In this document: piece after piece, positions 1 through 8,867 of the stretch
Layout of the letters: the number at the start of each line of letters is the position of its first letter
Position numbering within the stretch: the first letter of the stretch is position 1
NCBI RefSeq assembly: GCF_006715395.1
Contig: NZ_VFNC01000001.1
Span: forward strand, 1,674,001-1,738,000
Direction: 5' to 3'
From: Streptomyces sp. SLBN-31
Lineage (GTDB): Bacteria > Actinomycetota > Actinomycetes > Streptomycetales > Streptomycetaceae
Length of the DNA: 64,000 nt
Made by a program: the position numbers and the translations under genes
Notes under the pieces: generated by a model
What the model was told of the DNA's origin: nothing
The model's database searches: none
Seen by the model: the letters and a program-made list of their open reading frames with translations, nothing else

Positions 1-579
1 CAGATCCACCAGCACCGGCCCGTCGGGACCGACGTGCACATTGCGGGGCAACGCGTCCCCGTGGATCGGCCCCGGAGCCAGCCGCGGCGTCAACGCGCCC
101 GCGGCCGCAGCGAACCCGTCCCGCCGCTCGCGCAGATACGCGGCGTCGGCCGGGTCGATCGCGTCCCCCGCGAGCCGCAGCCACCGCTCCACCCCGCCCA
201 GCAGTTCACGCGGCGGCAGCGCGAACGCGGGCGCGGGCAGGGCGTGGACCACCCGCAACAGTTCGGCCAAATCCCGGGGTTCGGCGGGCCGCACCGCGTC
301 CGGCATCCGCTGCCACACGGTCACCGGGTGCCCCTCGACCAGCAGCGGCTCCGGCCGCGCCGCCCGTACCGCCGGCACGCCGGCCTCGGCCAGCCACAGC
401 GCGATGGCCAGTTCGCGCCGCGCCCGGTCGAGCAGCTCCGCGTCCCGGCCCACCTTGACGACCAGGTCACCGGCGGCGAACACGGCGTTCTCGCCGAGGG
501 CGAGGAGCCGCGCGTCCCGTGCCGGGCCGGGCAGCACGTCCGCCGCGGCCAGTACGTCCCGCGCCCGTGCCTCGTCCAT
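1..579 (-). CDS. phosphotransferase (aminoglycoside phosphotransferase family), C-terminus cut off
   Basis: The 193 visible residues are the N-terminal part of an APH/choline-kinase-fold phosphotransferase; the gene runs off the left edge of the window. The kinase catalytic loop is visible as HGD (His173-Asp175) with Asn180, and a hydrophobic strand ends at Asp192, in the position of the metal-binding Asp. An N-lobe lysine lies in the segment DLVVKVG (residues 38-44). The ATG at 577-579 is preceded by GGAGG, which decides the start. The family transfers phosphate from ATP to small hydroxylated molecules; the substrate cannot be told from this sequence. It is divergent from the sugar ABC operon, so the two probably share the 580-765 promoter region. 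Confidence 0.8.
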   Translation of the reverse strand, partial: MDEARARDVLAAADVLPGPARDARLLALGENAVFAAGDLVVKVGRDAELLDRARRELAIALWLAEAGVPAVRAARPEPLLVEGHPVTVWQRMPDAVRPAEPRDLAELLRVVHALPAPAFALPPRELLGGVERWLRLAGDAIDPADAAYLRERRDGFAAAAGALTPRLAPGPIHGDALPRNVHVGPDGPVLVDL

Positions 580-765
580 CGTCCGCCTCCCATGTCCGCG
601 TATGCACCGGTGGACGGCGTCGAGAACGCGCCATCCATCGGCCAGTCTCGCATTCGCACAGGTCGGGGGGTGTGCGCGCTGCCTTGACGGCGCATGCCTC
701 CTTCACGACCATGACACGGGCCCGCCGGGTGCGAACGTCACGAGCCGTGCGAAGGAGCCGATGAC

Positions 766-1707
766 GTGACCTTGGTGACCGCGACGAAGCGGTCGGCGCA
801 GCGCACGCCGCGCGCCGCCGGCGGCCCGGACCGGCCGCTCCGCGACCGCGGGGCCTGGTTCCTCGTCCTGCCCGCGCTGATCCCGATCCTCGTCCTGAGC
901 GTCGGACCGCTGCTCTACGGCATCCTGCTGGCCTTCACCGACTCCCAGTCGGGCCGCACCCAGCCCACTCGGTGGATCGGCGGCCTCAACTTCCAGGACC
1001 TGCTGCACGACACACTGTTCTGGGAGTCGTTCCGCATCGGACTGGTGTGGGCGGTCGGCGTGACCGTGCCGCAGTTCCTGCTGGCACTCGGCCTCGCCCT
1101 GCTGCTCGGCCAGGACCTGCGGCTGAGGTGGCTGGCCCGTGCCCTGGCGATCATCCCGTGGGCCATGCCCGATGTGGTCGTCGGCATCATGTGGCGGCTG
1201 GTCTACAACCCGGACGCGGGCGTCCTCGCCGAGACCCTGCACGACCTCGGCCTCGGCGGCGGCCACGACTGGCTCAGCGGTCTGGGCACCGCCCTGCCCG
1301 CGGTGATCGTCGTGGGCGTCTGGGCCGGCATGCCGCAGACCACGGTGGCACTGCTCGCCGGCCTGCAGAACACCCCGCGCGAGCTGCACGAGGCCGCCGC
1401 CGTCGACGGAGCGGGCGCCTGGCGCCGCTTCCGCACGGTCACCTGGCCCGCCCTCAGACCGGTCGCCCTCGCCATCACCGCCCTCAACCTCATCTGGAAC
1501 TTCAACTCCTTCGCCCTGGTCTACGTCCTGACAGGCGGCGGTCCCGGGGGTCGCACCCGGCTGCCCATGCTGTTCGCCTACGAAGAGGCCTTCCGCTACG
1601 GCCAGTTCGGCTACGCGGCGGCGATGGGCTGCGTGATGGTCGCCGTGATCTCGGTGCTCCTCGCCCTGTTCCTGGTGGGCCGGCTCAGGGGAGGCGACGA
1701 CCGTTGA
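766..1707 (+). CDS. carbohydrate ABC transporter permease, MalF-type
   Basis: This 313-residue integral membrane protein belongs to the binding-protein-dependent permease family (MalF/UgpA type) and would form half of the channel of a sugar importer. It has about six hydrophobic segments, and the EAA loop that contacts the ATPase is seen as EAAAVDGAGAWRRF (about residues 208-221). The GTG start follows an AAGGAG ribosome site. The stop overlaps the TTG start of the second permease, so translation is coupled. The cassette has no ATPase gene; in Streptomyces such importers commonly share the MsiK ATPase, which is the likely partner here. The transported sugar is not evident from the sequence. 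Confidence 0.92.
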   Translation: MTLVTATKRSAQRTPRAAGGPDRPLRDRGAWFLVLPALIPILVLSVGPLLYGILLAFTDSQSGRTQPTRWIGGLNFQDLLHDTLFWESFRIGLVWAVGVTVPQFLLALGLALLLGQDLRLRWLARALAIIPWAMPDVVVGIMWRLVYNPDAGVLAETLHDLGLGGGHDWLSGLGTALPAVIVVGVWAGMPQTTVALLAGLQNTPRELHEAAAVDGAGAWRRFRTVTWPALRPVALAITALNLIWNFNSFALVYVLTGGGPGGRTRLPMLFAYEEAFRYGQFGYAAAMGCVMVAVISVLLALFLVGRLRGGDDR

Positions 1708-2537
1708 GGACCTCGACGACCGCGCGGGCCGGCCAGTACGCGGCCCTGCTCGCCTATCTCGCCTTCCTGGCCTTCCCGTTCCTCTGGCTGGTCTCGACCG
1801 CCTTCAAGTCGCCCCGCGAGCTGGGCAGTCCGCACCCGACCTGGATCCCGCGTCATCCCACCCTCGACAACTTCCGACAGGCCTTCGACGCGCAGCCCCT
1901 GCTGCACGCCGCCCTCAACTCCCTGCTGGCCGCCGTCGGTGCCGCCGTCGTCGCCGTGGTGATCGCGACCCCGCTGGCCTACGTCATGGCCCGCCGCCGT
2001 ACCGCGCTGACCCGGGGCGCCACCGGGTGGGTGGTGGTCAGCCAGGCGTTCCCCCTGGTCCTGGTGATCATCCCGCTGTTCCTGGTGCTGAAGAACCTCC
2101 GGCTGATCGACTCCCTGGCGGGGCTGACGCTGGTGTACGTGGTGTGGGCGCTGCCGTTCGCGCTGTGGATGCTCGCCGGGTATGTACGGGCGGTGCCGGC
2201 CGAGGTCGAGGAGGCGGCGGCCGTCGACGGCGCCGGGCGGGCCCGCACGCTCGTCTCGGTCGTCGCGCCGCTGCTCGCGCCGGGCATCGTGGCGACGGGG
2301 CTGTTCGCCTTCGTCACAGCCTGGAACGAGTTCTTCTTCGCGCTCGTCCTGCTGAAGACACCGCAGAAACAGACCCTGCCGGTCGTCCTCACCCATTTCA
2401 TCGGCGCCGAGGGTGTCGCGGACCTCGGCCCGCTCGCGGCGGCCGCCTTCCTCGCGACACTGCCCTCGCTGGTCGTGTTCGCGGTCGTGCAGCGACGTAT
2501 CACCGGCGGCATGCTCACCGGGGCGGTGAAGAACTGA
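1704..2537 (+). CDS. carbohydrate ABC transporter permease, MalG-type
   Basis: Second membrane half of the same sugar importer (277 residues). MalG/UgpE-type permeases have six transmembrane helices and an EAA loop, seen here as EEAAAVDGAGRARTL in the C-terminal half. The TTG at 1704 is the only start that gives a normal family N-terminus, and it overlaps the upstream stop as TTGA. The upstream frame stays open to 972 only because of the G+C content. The stop overlaps the ATG of the binding-protein gene (ATGA), so the three genes form one coupled operon. Confidence 0.9.
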   Translation: MRTSTTARAGQYAALLAYLAFLAFPFLWLVSTAFKSPRELGSPHPTWIPRHPTLDNFRQAFDAQPLLHAALNSLLAAVGAAVVAVVIATPLAYVMARRRTALTRGATGWVVVSQAFPLVLVIIPLFLVLKNLRLIDSLAGLTLVYVVWALPFALWMLAGYVRAVPAEVEEAAAVDGAGRARTLVSVVAPLLAPGIVATGLFAFVTAWNEFFFALVLLKTPQKQTLPVVLTHFIGAEGVADLGPLAAAAFLATLPSLVVFAVVQRRITGGMLTGAVKN

Positions 2538-3817
2538 TGCGCGCCAGACTCGTGACCCTCGTTGTCCTGGTCCTGCTGCTGGCCGGCTGCACGGGCGGCG
2601 GCGGCCCGGCGGACGGCGGCCGGATCACCCTCCGCTTCCAGTCCCTCGCCTGGCAGCAGGAGTCCGTGAAGGCCAACAAGGAGCTGGTGAAGGAGTGGAA
2701 CGCCGCGCATCCGGACGTCAAGGTCGAGTACGTGCAGGGCAGTTGGGACAGCGTCCACGACCAGCTTCTCACCTCCTTCGAGGGCGGTGAGGCCCCCGAC
2801 GTCATCCACGACGCCTCCGACGACCTCGCCGACTTCGCCTACGGCGGCTACCTCGCCGACCTGCGCGGACTGCTGTCGCGACGCCTGAAGTCCGACATCC
2901 CGCAGCGCAGTTGGCGCACGACGACCTTCGGTGACGGCGTGTACGGCGTGCCGTTCCTCCAGGAACCGCGGGTGCTCGTCGCCAACGCCACCTGGCTGAA
3001 GAAGTCGGGAGTGCGCATCCCGACGCCCCAACACCCATGGACCTGGGTGGAGTTCAGGCAGGTGACGAAACAGCTGAGTGGCGACGGCAGGTACGGCGTC
3101 GCCTGGCCCCTCAAGGAGCCCGTCTCCGCGACCCTCAACCTCTCCCTGTCGGCCGGCGGCGAGCTGTTCCACCGGGGCGCGGACGGCAAGGTGACCGTCC
3201 GTTTCGGGGCGGCCGACCAGGTGGTGCCCCGCACCGTCCACGACCAGGCGAACACCGACCACAGTGCCTCGCCCACGACCCTGGGCAGCGGCGGCTCGGA
3301 CACCCTGCCCGGGTTCTTCGGCGGCAAGTACGCGATGGTCCCGCTCGGCTTCTCCTACCGCCAGCAGATCGCCCAGCAGGCCCCCAAGGGCTTCGCCTGG
3401 CAGGTGCTGCCCGCCCCGGCCGGAGCGGACGGACCCGCCCAGGGCGTCAGCCCGCAGACGCTGTCCATCGCCGAGGACAGCCCGCACAAGAAGGAGGCCG
3501 CCGCGTTCGTCGACTTCCTGCTGCGGCCGCGGAACATGGTGCGGCTGGCGCTCGGCGACTGGATGCTGCCCACCGGCACCCGGGCCCTGAAGGACCCCGC
3601 CCTGCACACCGCCGAGAACGGCTGGGCCACCGGCACCGCCCTCGCCGCCCACCTCCGCTCGGCGCCCGCGCAGTCCGTCCGCGGCTACCCGGAGTGGAAG
3701 GACAAGGTGGCTACCCCCGCCTTCCAGGAGTACTACAGCGGGGCGATCGGTCTCGCCGAGCTGCGCCACCGCCTGGAAAAGGACGGCAACCTGGTCCTCG
3801 CCCGTTACCAGCGCTGA
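2537..3817 (+). CDS. extracellular sugar-binding lipoprotein of the ABC importer
   Basis: A 426-residue family 1 solute-binding protein that captures a saccharide outside the membrane and delivers it to the two upstream permeases. The N-terminus is a lipoprotein signal: basic MRAR, a hydrophobic stretch, then the lipobox LAGC near residue 17, so the mature protein should be lipid-anchored at Cys17. The body has the type I sugar-binder pattern, with a WNAAHPDVKVEYVQG strand early and AAFVDFLLRPRN near the end. The ATG overlaps the stop of the upstream permease. A strong hairpin follows the gene, marking the end of the operon. Confidence 0.92.
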   Translation: MRARLVTLVVLVLLLAGCTGGGGPADGGRITLRFQSLAWQQESVKANKELVKEWNAAHPDVKVEYVQGSWDSVHDQLLTSFEGGEAPDVIHDASDDLADFAYGGYLADLRGLLSRRLKSDIPQRSWRTTTFGDGVYGVPFLQEPRVLVANATWLKKSGVRIPTPQHPWTWVEFRQVTKQLSGDGRYGVAWPLKEPVSATLNLSLSAGGELFHRGADGKVTVRFGAADQVVPRTVHDQANTDHSASPTTLGSGGSDTLPGFFGGKYAMVPLGFSYRQQIAQQAPKGFAWQVLPAPAGADGPAQGVSPQTLSIAEDSPHKKEAAAFVDFLLRPRNMVRLALGDWMLPTGTRALKDPALHTAENGWATGTALAAHLRSAPAQSVRGYPEWKDKVATPAFQEYYSGAIGLAELRHRLEKDGNLVLARYQR

Positions 3818-3853
3818 ACCGTCCACCGAACTCGGCCGCGCGCGGGCGTGATC

Positions 3854-3892
3854 GAGGGCCCGCTGGTTCCCCCGGGAGACCAACGGGCCCTC
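3854..3892. terminator. bidirectional hairpin terminator between convergent genes
   Basis: Inverted repeat with outer arms GAGGGCCCG (3854-3862) and CGGGCCCTC (3884-3892), then one mismatch and a second stem TGGT/ACCA around a C/G-rich loop. It lies between the convergent ends of the sugar-binding gene and the MMPL gene, so it probably terminates both. There is no T-run, as is usual in Streptomyces. Confidence 0.75.
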
Positions 3893-3905
3893 AGCATGGG
3901 CGGGT

Positions 3906-6161
3906 TCAGACCCTCACGGGCTCACCCTCGTCCTTTGCCGCGTGCGTGATGGCGTCTGGCGCCTCGTCGTGCGTGAGGTCGGGCATCCGGTGCAGCCACT
4001 TCGGCAGGTACCAGTTGCGCTCGCCCAGCAGCGCCATCACGGCCGGCAGCAGCACGCCCCGGATGATCGTCGCGTCGATGAGCACCGCGGCCGCGAGGCC
4101 CACGCCCATCTGCTTCATGGACTGCATGGACAGCGTGCCGAAGATCGCGAACACGGCGACCATGATGACCGCGGCGCTGGTGACGACACCGGCCGTGGTG
4201 ACCACACCGTGGTGGATCGCTTCGTTCGTCGTACGGCCCCGCAGGCGTGCCTCGCGGATCCGGGAGACCACGAACACGTGGTAGTCCATGCTCAGCCCGA
4301 ACAGGATCACGAACAGGAACAGCGGCAGCCAGGTGATGATCGCCCCGACGCCCTCCGCGCCGACCAGGGAGGCACCCCAGCCGTGCTGGAAGACGGCGAC
4401 GAGGATGCCGTAGGCGGCGCCCACGGACAGGAGGTTGAGCACGATCGAGGTGATCGCGATGGTCAGCGAGCGGAACGACAGCAGCATCAGCGCGAAGGCG
4501 AACACCACGACGAACGCGAAGACCGGGACGACGGCGCCGCCGAGCTGGTCGTTGAAGTCCTTCGAACCGGCCACCTGGCCGGTGATCGGGGCCTGGACGC
4601 CGTCCACCTTGCCCAGCGTGGCCGGCCGCACCTCGTCGCGCAGCTTCTCCAGACTGGCGCCCGCCTTGTCCAGGTCGGACCCGCCGACCAGCGGGACGTA
4701 GACGTAGGCGATGTTCTGCGCGTCGTGCAGGGTGATCTGGACCGGGCCGCGCGAGGCGCCCGAACTGATCGCCCGCTCCTTGAAGTCGGCGAGCGCGCTC
4801 TTGACCTCGGGGGCGTTGATGTCCTTGGCCTTGACGACCGCCTCGGCCGGCTCGGAGCCGCCCGGGAAGGCGTCGTTGACGCGGTTGTACGTCTGCACGA
4901 TCGGCAGCGAGTCGCCGAACTCCTGGTCCAGCGTGAGGTTCTGGGTCTTCATGCCGAGCGCGGGAGCGGCGACGGCGAGCAGCGCGCCGGCCGCCACGAC
5001 CACCGACACCAGCGGCCTGGCCAGCACCGCGCGCACGACGGTGCTCCAGAACCGGCTCTGCCCGCCCGAGCGGGCGGCCCGGCGCTGCATGGCCTTGCGC
5101 AGGAACGGCACGCGTCCCTTCTCGACCCGCTCGCCCAGCAGCGACAGCAGGGCCGGCAGCACGGTAACCGAGCCGACCATGGCGACGGCGACGACCATCA
5201 GCGAGGCCAGGCCCATGCCCTCGAAGGTGGCGAGCCCCGTGAACAGCATGCCCGCCATCGCCACGCACACCGTGATGCCCGAGACGATGATCGCGCGGCC
5301 GCTGGTCGCGGCGGCGACCCGCAGTGCCGTCTGTCCGTCGCGTCCGGCGGCCCGCTCCTCCCGCTCACGGCGCAGGTAGAACAGGCAGTAGTCGACGCCC
5401 ACGGCCAGACCGACCAGCAGCATGACGGAGTTGGCGGTATCGGTCATCGGCTGGACGTGGCTGACGAGGCCCATCAGGCCCATCGTCGCCATGATCGCGG
5501 TGATCGCCAGGGCCACCGGCAGCAGCGCGGCCACCAGGGCGCCGAAGGCGATGAGCAGAATGCCGAGGGCCACCGGCACCGCGGAGTACTCGGCCTTCTG
5601 GAAGTCGTCCCCGAACGCGTCGTCGAAGGTCTTGCGCATGCTGGCGCCGCCGATCTCCTCGATCCGCAGCGACCCGTGGTCCTTCTGCACCCCGGCGACG
5701 GCCTTCAGCACCGGTTCCACCCGGTCGCCCGCGGTCTCCGCGTCGCCGCGCATGTCGAACCGCACCAGCGCGCTGCGCCCGTCCTTGGAGATCGTGTCCG
5801 TGGTGTACGGCGACTTCACGTCCGTGACCCGGCCGGTGGCATCCACGGCCTTCACGACCGCCGCGACCGCCGACCGGAACTCGGCGTCGGTGGCCTTCGG
5901 GCCGCTGTCCTTCGACTGGATCAGGACGGTCTCACCGGCCGGCTCCTTGATCCCCGCGTCATCGATGATCCGGGCGGCGGTGTGCGTCTCGCCCTTGAGC
6001 TGGTCGCTGTCCTTGAGATCCACCCGGCCGGCCGCCGAGCCGAGTCCCATCGCCAGGACGACGAACAGCACCCAGATCCCCACGGCGGCCCATCGGTGCC
6101 GGGCACTCCAGCCGCCCGCCCGGGCGGCGATGCCCCGCACCCGCGATTCCTCGTTCCCCAT
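3906..6161 (-). CDS. MMPL/RND family transmembrane transporter
   Basis: A 751-residue MMPL-family membrane protein. Actinobacterial members export lipids or hydrophobic compounds using the proton gradient. After the first helix (WAAVGIWVLFVVLAMGLG) comes an extracytoplasmic porter domain, then a helix bundle containing VGVDYCLFYLRREREE, a second porter domain, and a second bundle with GLSMDYHVFVVSRIRE. This is the duplicated 1+5, 1+5 helix layout of the family; the Asp-Tyr pairs mark the expected proton-relay helices. I chose the ATG at 6159-6161 (a GAGGGGG sequence lies upstream) over a frame opening 15 codons earlier. No TetR regulator is adjacent, but a small palindrome lies just upstream. 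The substrate is unknown. Confidence 0.9.
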   Translation of the reverse strand: MGNEESRVRGIAARAGGWSARHRWAAVGIWVLFVVLAMGLGSAAGRVDLKDSDQLKGETHTAARIIDDAGIKEPAGETVLIQSKDSGPKATDAEFRSAVAAVVKAVDATGRVTDVKSPYTTDTISKDGRSALVRFDMRGDAETAGDRVEPVLKAVAGVQKDHGSLRIEEIGGASMRKTFDDAFGDDFQKAEYSAVPVALGILLIAFGALVAALLPVALAITAIMATMGLMGLVSHVQPMTDTANSVMLLVGLAVGVDYCLFYLRREREERAAGRDGQTALRVAAATSGRAIIVSGITVCVAMAGMLFTGLATFEGMGLASLMVVAVAMVGSVTVLPALLSLLGERVEKGRVPFLRKAMQRRAARSGGQSRFWSTVVRAVLARPLVSVVVAAGALLAVAAPALGMKTQNLTLDQEFGDSLPIVQTYNRVNDAFPGGSEPAEAVVKAKDINAPEVKSALADFKERAISSGASRGPVQITLHDAQNIAYVYVPLVGGSDLDKAGASLEKLRDEVRPATLGKVDGVQAPITGQVAGSKDFNDQLGGAVVPVFAFVVVFAFALMLLSFRSLTIAITSIVLNLLSVGAAYGILVAVFQHGWGASLVGAEGVGAIITWLPLFLFVILFGLSMDYHVFVVSRIREARLRGRTTNEAIHHGVVTTAGVVTSAAVIMVAVFAIFGTLSMQSMKQMGVGLAAAVLIDATIIRGVLLPAVMALLGERNWYLPKWLHRMPDLTHDEAPDAITHAAKDEGEPVRV

Positions 6162-6204
6162 GACGGGCCTGCCCCCTCGTGAGCGGTGACAGCCCCGTGC
6201 CGCC

Positions 6205-6222
6205 ACCTTCCGTTTCGAAGGT
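6205..6222. promoter_or_regulatory. palindrome upstream of the MMPL gene
   Basis: ACCTTC, six bases, then GAAGGT: a perfect 6-bp inverted repeat about 45 bp upstream of the MMPL start. A TACCTT sequence on the minus strand overlaps it and could be a -10 box. The position suits a repressor site, but no binding protein can be named. Confidence 0.35.
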
Positions 6223-6247
6223 ATGGGCGAGGTAAGGCCGTCTCGTC

Positions 6248-6418
6248 GTGCTTCCCGGTGAAGTGCCGTGGCCGGAACTCATCCCCACGGACCCGGTGCC
6301 CTCACCGCTGGGGAGGACCGCGGCCCCCTACATCTATCCGGGCTACTCGGAGGTAGTGATCAGGGTGGCCGCGCCTGCCGTGGAGTGTCCGGTCCACCGG
6401 TCTCGCTCCTCTTTGTGA
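6248..6418 (+). CDS. possible small ORF of unknown function
   Basis: A 56-codon frame from a GTG to a TGA, in the otherwise gene-free 6162-6569 interval. Most third positions are G or C, as in the real genes around it, which is why it is listed. The product would be proline-rich with one Cys and a segment APYIYPGYSEVV. No convincing ribosome site precedes it and I do not recognise the product. It may be a small hypothetical gene, a gene remnant, or chance in a G+C-rich spacer. Confidence 0.25.
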   Translation: MLPGEVPWPELIPTDPVPSPLGRTAAPYIYPGYSEVVIRVAAPAVECPVHRSRSSL

Positions 6419-6517
6419 TTACGAAACCTTGTTGAACAAGTCACAGCTGCGTGTAGCTGTTGCCGTGGGCCCACCCGGTCGGCCAGAGTTTCGCGCAGTC
6501 CGCCCCCACGCGGACCT

Positions 6518-6562
6518 GGCCGTCGTGCCCACCCCCACGGGGCACGACGGCCGTCCTAGGGT
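6518..6562 (+). promoter_or_regulatory. 13-bp perfect inverted repeat overlapping a leaderless promoter
   Basis: GGCCGTCGTGCCC (6518-6530) and its exact complement (6540-6552) flank a 9-base spacer. TAGGGT at 6557-6562 is a -10-like box seven bases before the ATG at 6570, so the mRNA is probably leaderless and the inverted repeat covers the -35 area. It could be an operator for the downstream gene or a terminator for something upstream. Arm length and position favour regulation or attenuation at the promoter. Confidence 0.45.
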
Positions 6563-6569
6563 GTGCGCC

Positions 6570-7118
6570 ATGACGACGACGTACGCGGCGCTGCTGCGCG
6601 GCATCAACGTGGGTGGCAAGAAGAAGGTCCCTATGGCCGAGCTGCGGCAGCTCATGGAGGGCCTCGGACACGACGCCGTACGTACCCACCTGCAGAGCGG
6701 GCAGGCCGTGTTCGCGTCGGATCACGGCGACGAGGAGTCCCTGGCCGCCGAGCTCACGCAGGCCATCGAGCAGCACTTCGGCTTCCCCGTCGACGTGATC
6801 GTGCGCGACCACGCCTATCTGAAGGCGATCGCCGAGGACTGCCCCTTCCCGGCCGCCGACCTGGAGGCCAAGCAGCTGCACGTCACCTACTTCTCCGCAC
6901 CGGTCACCGCCGACCGGTTCGCGGAGATCGACCAAGAGGCCTGCCTCCCGGAGGAGTTCCGGCTCGGCGACCGCGCCCTGTACCTCTACGCGCCGGACGG
7001 CCTGGGCCGCTCAAGACTCGCCGAACTGCTCGCGAGGCCCCGCGTCAACAAGGGCCTGATCGCCACCACCCGAAACTGGAACACCGTGGTGAAACTGGTG
7101 GAACTCACGGCGGGTTGA
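6570..7118 (+). CDS. DUF1697 domain protein
   Basis: A 182-residue cytoplasmic protein of the DUF1697 family, recognised by the N-terminal TTYAALLRGINVGGKKKVPM segment, a THLQSGQAVF segment, and the C-terminal RPRVNKGLIATTRNWNTVVK segment. The family is widespread in bacteria and has no established biochemical role. The ATG has no ribosome site but has TAGGGT seven bases upstream, which fits a leaderless transcript. It stands alone between the MMPL gene and the ketopantoate reductase-like gene. Confidence 0.85.
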   Translation: MTTTYAALLRGINVGGKKKVPMAELRQLMEGLGHDAVRTHLQSGQAVFASDHGDEESLAAELTQAIEQHFGFPVDVIVRDHAYLKAIAEDCPFPAADLEAKQLHVTYFSAPVTADRFAEIDQEACLPEEFRLGDRALYLYAPDGLGRSRLAELLARPRVNKGLIATTRNWNTVVKLVELTAG

Positions 7119-7170
7119 GCGCGCGGGGGCCCGGGCCGCCGGTGGTCGGGCCGTGTGCGAGGCTCCTGCC

Positions 7171-8193
7171 ATGCGCTACATCATCATCGGAGCGGGCGCC
7201 GTCGGCGGGGCGATCGGCGGGCGGCTCGCGGGGGCCGGGCACGAGGTCGTCGCGGTTGCCCGCGGCGCGCAACTCGCGGCGCTGCGGGAGAGCGGGCTGC
7301 GGCTGACCGTACCGGACGGGCAGCACACCTACCGGCTGCCGGCCGTCGAAGGCCCGGGCGAGCTGGGGGAGTTGCGGGCCGACGACGTCCTCGTCCTCGC
7401 CGTCAAGACGCAGGACACGGTGGCCGCCCTGCGGGAGTGGGGGCCCGCGCCGGTCGACGGCGGCGGTACGGCCGCCGAGCGGCTGCCGCTGCTGTGCGCC
7501 CAGAACGGCGTGGAGGGACAGCGGCTCGCCCTGCGCGTCTTCCGGCACGTGTACGGCGTCTGCGTGTGGCTGCCCGCGACCTTCGTCGAACCGGGCCGCG
7601 TCTCCGCAGCCGGCGCCCCGCTCACCGGCATCCTGCACCTGGGCCGGTATCCCCACGGCACCGACGAGACCGCCCGGCGCATCGCCGCGGACCTGGACAA
7701 GACGCGGTTCCTCGAGGCGCCGGTGGTGCCGGACGTGTCGCGCTGGCAGTACGCCAAGCTGCTGTCCAACCTGGCCAACGCGCTGGAGGCGGTCTCCTCG
7801 GCCGCCGGTGACAAGGCGGGGGAGCTGTACCGGCGAGTGCGGGCCGAGGGCGAGGCCGTGCTCGACGCCGCCGGGATCGCGTACGCGAGCGTCGAGGAGC
7901 AGCGGGCCACGCGCGGCCACAAGGTCGACCTGGTCCCGCTCGACGGCGCGCCGCGCGGCGGCGGCTCCTCCTGGCAGTCGCTCAGCCGGGGCACCGGCAC
8001 CATCGAGGCCGACTACCTCAACGGCGAGATCGCGCTGCTGGGCCGGTTGCACGGCGTACCGACCCCGCTCAACGACCTCCTCCAGCGGCTCGCCAACACC
8101 TTCGCACGCGAGCACCGGGCGGCCGGCTCGATGCCGGTCGAGGAACTGGTCCGGCTCGCCGACGAGGCTGTCGCGTTTGTTCAAGAGTCCTGA
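7171..8193 (+). CDS. ketopantoate reductase-like (ApbA/PanE family) oxidoreductase
   Basis: A 340-residue NADPH-dependent oxidoreductase of the 2-dehydropantoate 2-reductase family. The Rossmann glycine motif GAGAVGGAIGGRL is within the first 20 residues. Family landmarks include VKTQDT, where the lysine contacts the cofactor, CAQNGVEGQR, and a C-terminal helical domain with the SNLANAL segment. The ATG at 7171 puts the glycine motif at the normal distance from the N-terminus; a GTG six codons upstream is less likely. Many Streptomyces members are paralogues rather than the pantothenate enzyme, and no pantothenate genes are nearby, so I do not assign panE. Confidence 0.85.
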   Translation: MRYIIIGAGAVGGAIGGRLAGAGHEVVAVARGAQLAALRESGLRLTVPDGQHTYRLPAVEGPGELGELRADDVLVLAVKTQDTVAALREWGPAPVDGGGTAAERLPLLCAQNGVEGQRLALRVFRHVYGVCVWLPATFVEPGRVSAAGAPLTGILHLGRYPHGTDETARRIAADLDKTRFLEAPVVPDVSRWQYAKLLSNLANALEAVSSAAGDKAGELYRRVRAEGEAVLDAAGIAYASVEEQRATRGHKVDLVPLDGAPRGGGSSWQSLSRGTGTIEADYLNGEIALLGRLHGVPTPLNDLLQRLANTFAREHRAAGSMPVEELVRLADEAVAFVQES

Positions 8194-8218
8194 GCGCCCC
8201 TTTCCTAGCGTGGGGCGC

Positions 8219-8812
8219 ATGACGTACGACGACCCCAAGCACCTGCACACGTACATGACCGAGTGCGCCGCCGAGGCGGCCCGCGTGGCGCGCGGCGTCC
8301 CGGCGGCCCGCCTCGGCGAGCCCACCCACTGCCCCGACTGGGACGTCCGGGCCCTGGTCAACCACTGGGTCCTCTACACCTCCCACGGTCTGGAGCACCG
8401 CGCCCTGCGCAAGCAGCTCCCCGAGGAGCTGACCGCCCGCGACTTCACCGCCGACCCGGACTGGGCCGAGGCCTACGCCGCCCAGCTGGACCGCGCCGTC
8501 GCCGCCTGGGCCGATCCGGCGGTGTGGGAGGGCGAGGTCGACCTGGGTATGGCCAAGATGTCCGCTCTCGACATCGCCTCCATGGTCGTCAAGGAGATGG
8601 CGGTGCACGGCTGGGACGTGGCCGCCGCCACCGGCCAGCGGTTCCGGATCTCCGACGACGCGGCCCGCTTCATCCTCCACGTGGTCGAGAAGCACGGCGA
8701 CATCTACCGGCAGTACGACGGCTTCGCCGACCCCGTGCCGGTGCCGGACGATGCCCCCGTCTTCGACCGGGCCCTCGCCGCCAGCGGGCGCGACCCCAAA
8801 TTGGGCCAATGA
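8219..8812 (+). CDS. TIGR03086-type (DinB-fold, mycothiol-linked) protein
   Basis: A 197-residue protein of the actinobacterial TIGR03086/maleylpyruvate-isomerase-like group, a four-helix DinB fold that often binds a metal and uses mycothiol. The family pattern is visible as THCPDWDVRALVNHW (residues about 39-53) and the MVVKEMAVHGWDVAAATGQ segment, where the spaced histidines are the expected metal ligands. TAGCGT lies seven bases before the ATG and no ribosome site is seen, suggesting a leaderless mRNA. The next gene is a mycothiol-linked thioredoxin-fold enzyme, so the pair may act in thiol-dependent detoxification. The substrate is unknown. Confidence 0.8.
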   Translation: MTYDDPKHLHTYMTECAAEAARVARGVPAARLGEPTHCPDWDVRALVNHWVLYTSHGLEHRALRKQLPEELTARDFTADPDWAEAYAAQLDRAVAAWADPAVWEGEVDLGMAKMSALDIASMVVKEMAVHGWDVAAATGQRFRISDDAARFILHVVEKHGDIYRQYDGFADPVPVPDDAPVFDRALAASGRDPKLGQ

Positions 8813-8867
8813 AAACGTGAACAATTGGGGCGGGACCCTGTGCCGCCTCGGGACTAGCGTCGACGGT

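Noticed and set aside
684..712. TTGACG at 684 as a -35 box for the sugar ABC operon
   Set aside because: No acceptable -10 box at 16-19 bases; promoter not claimed.
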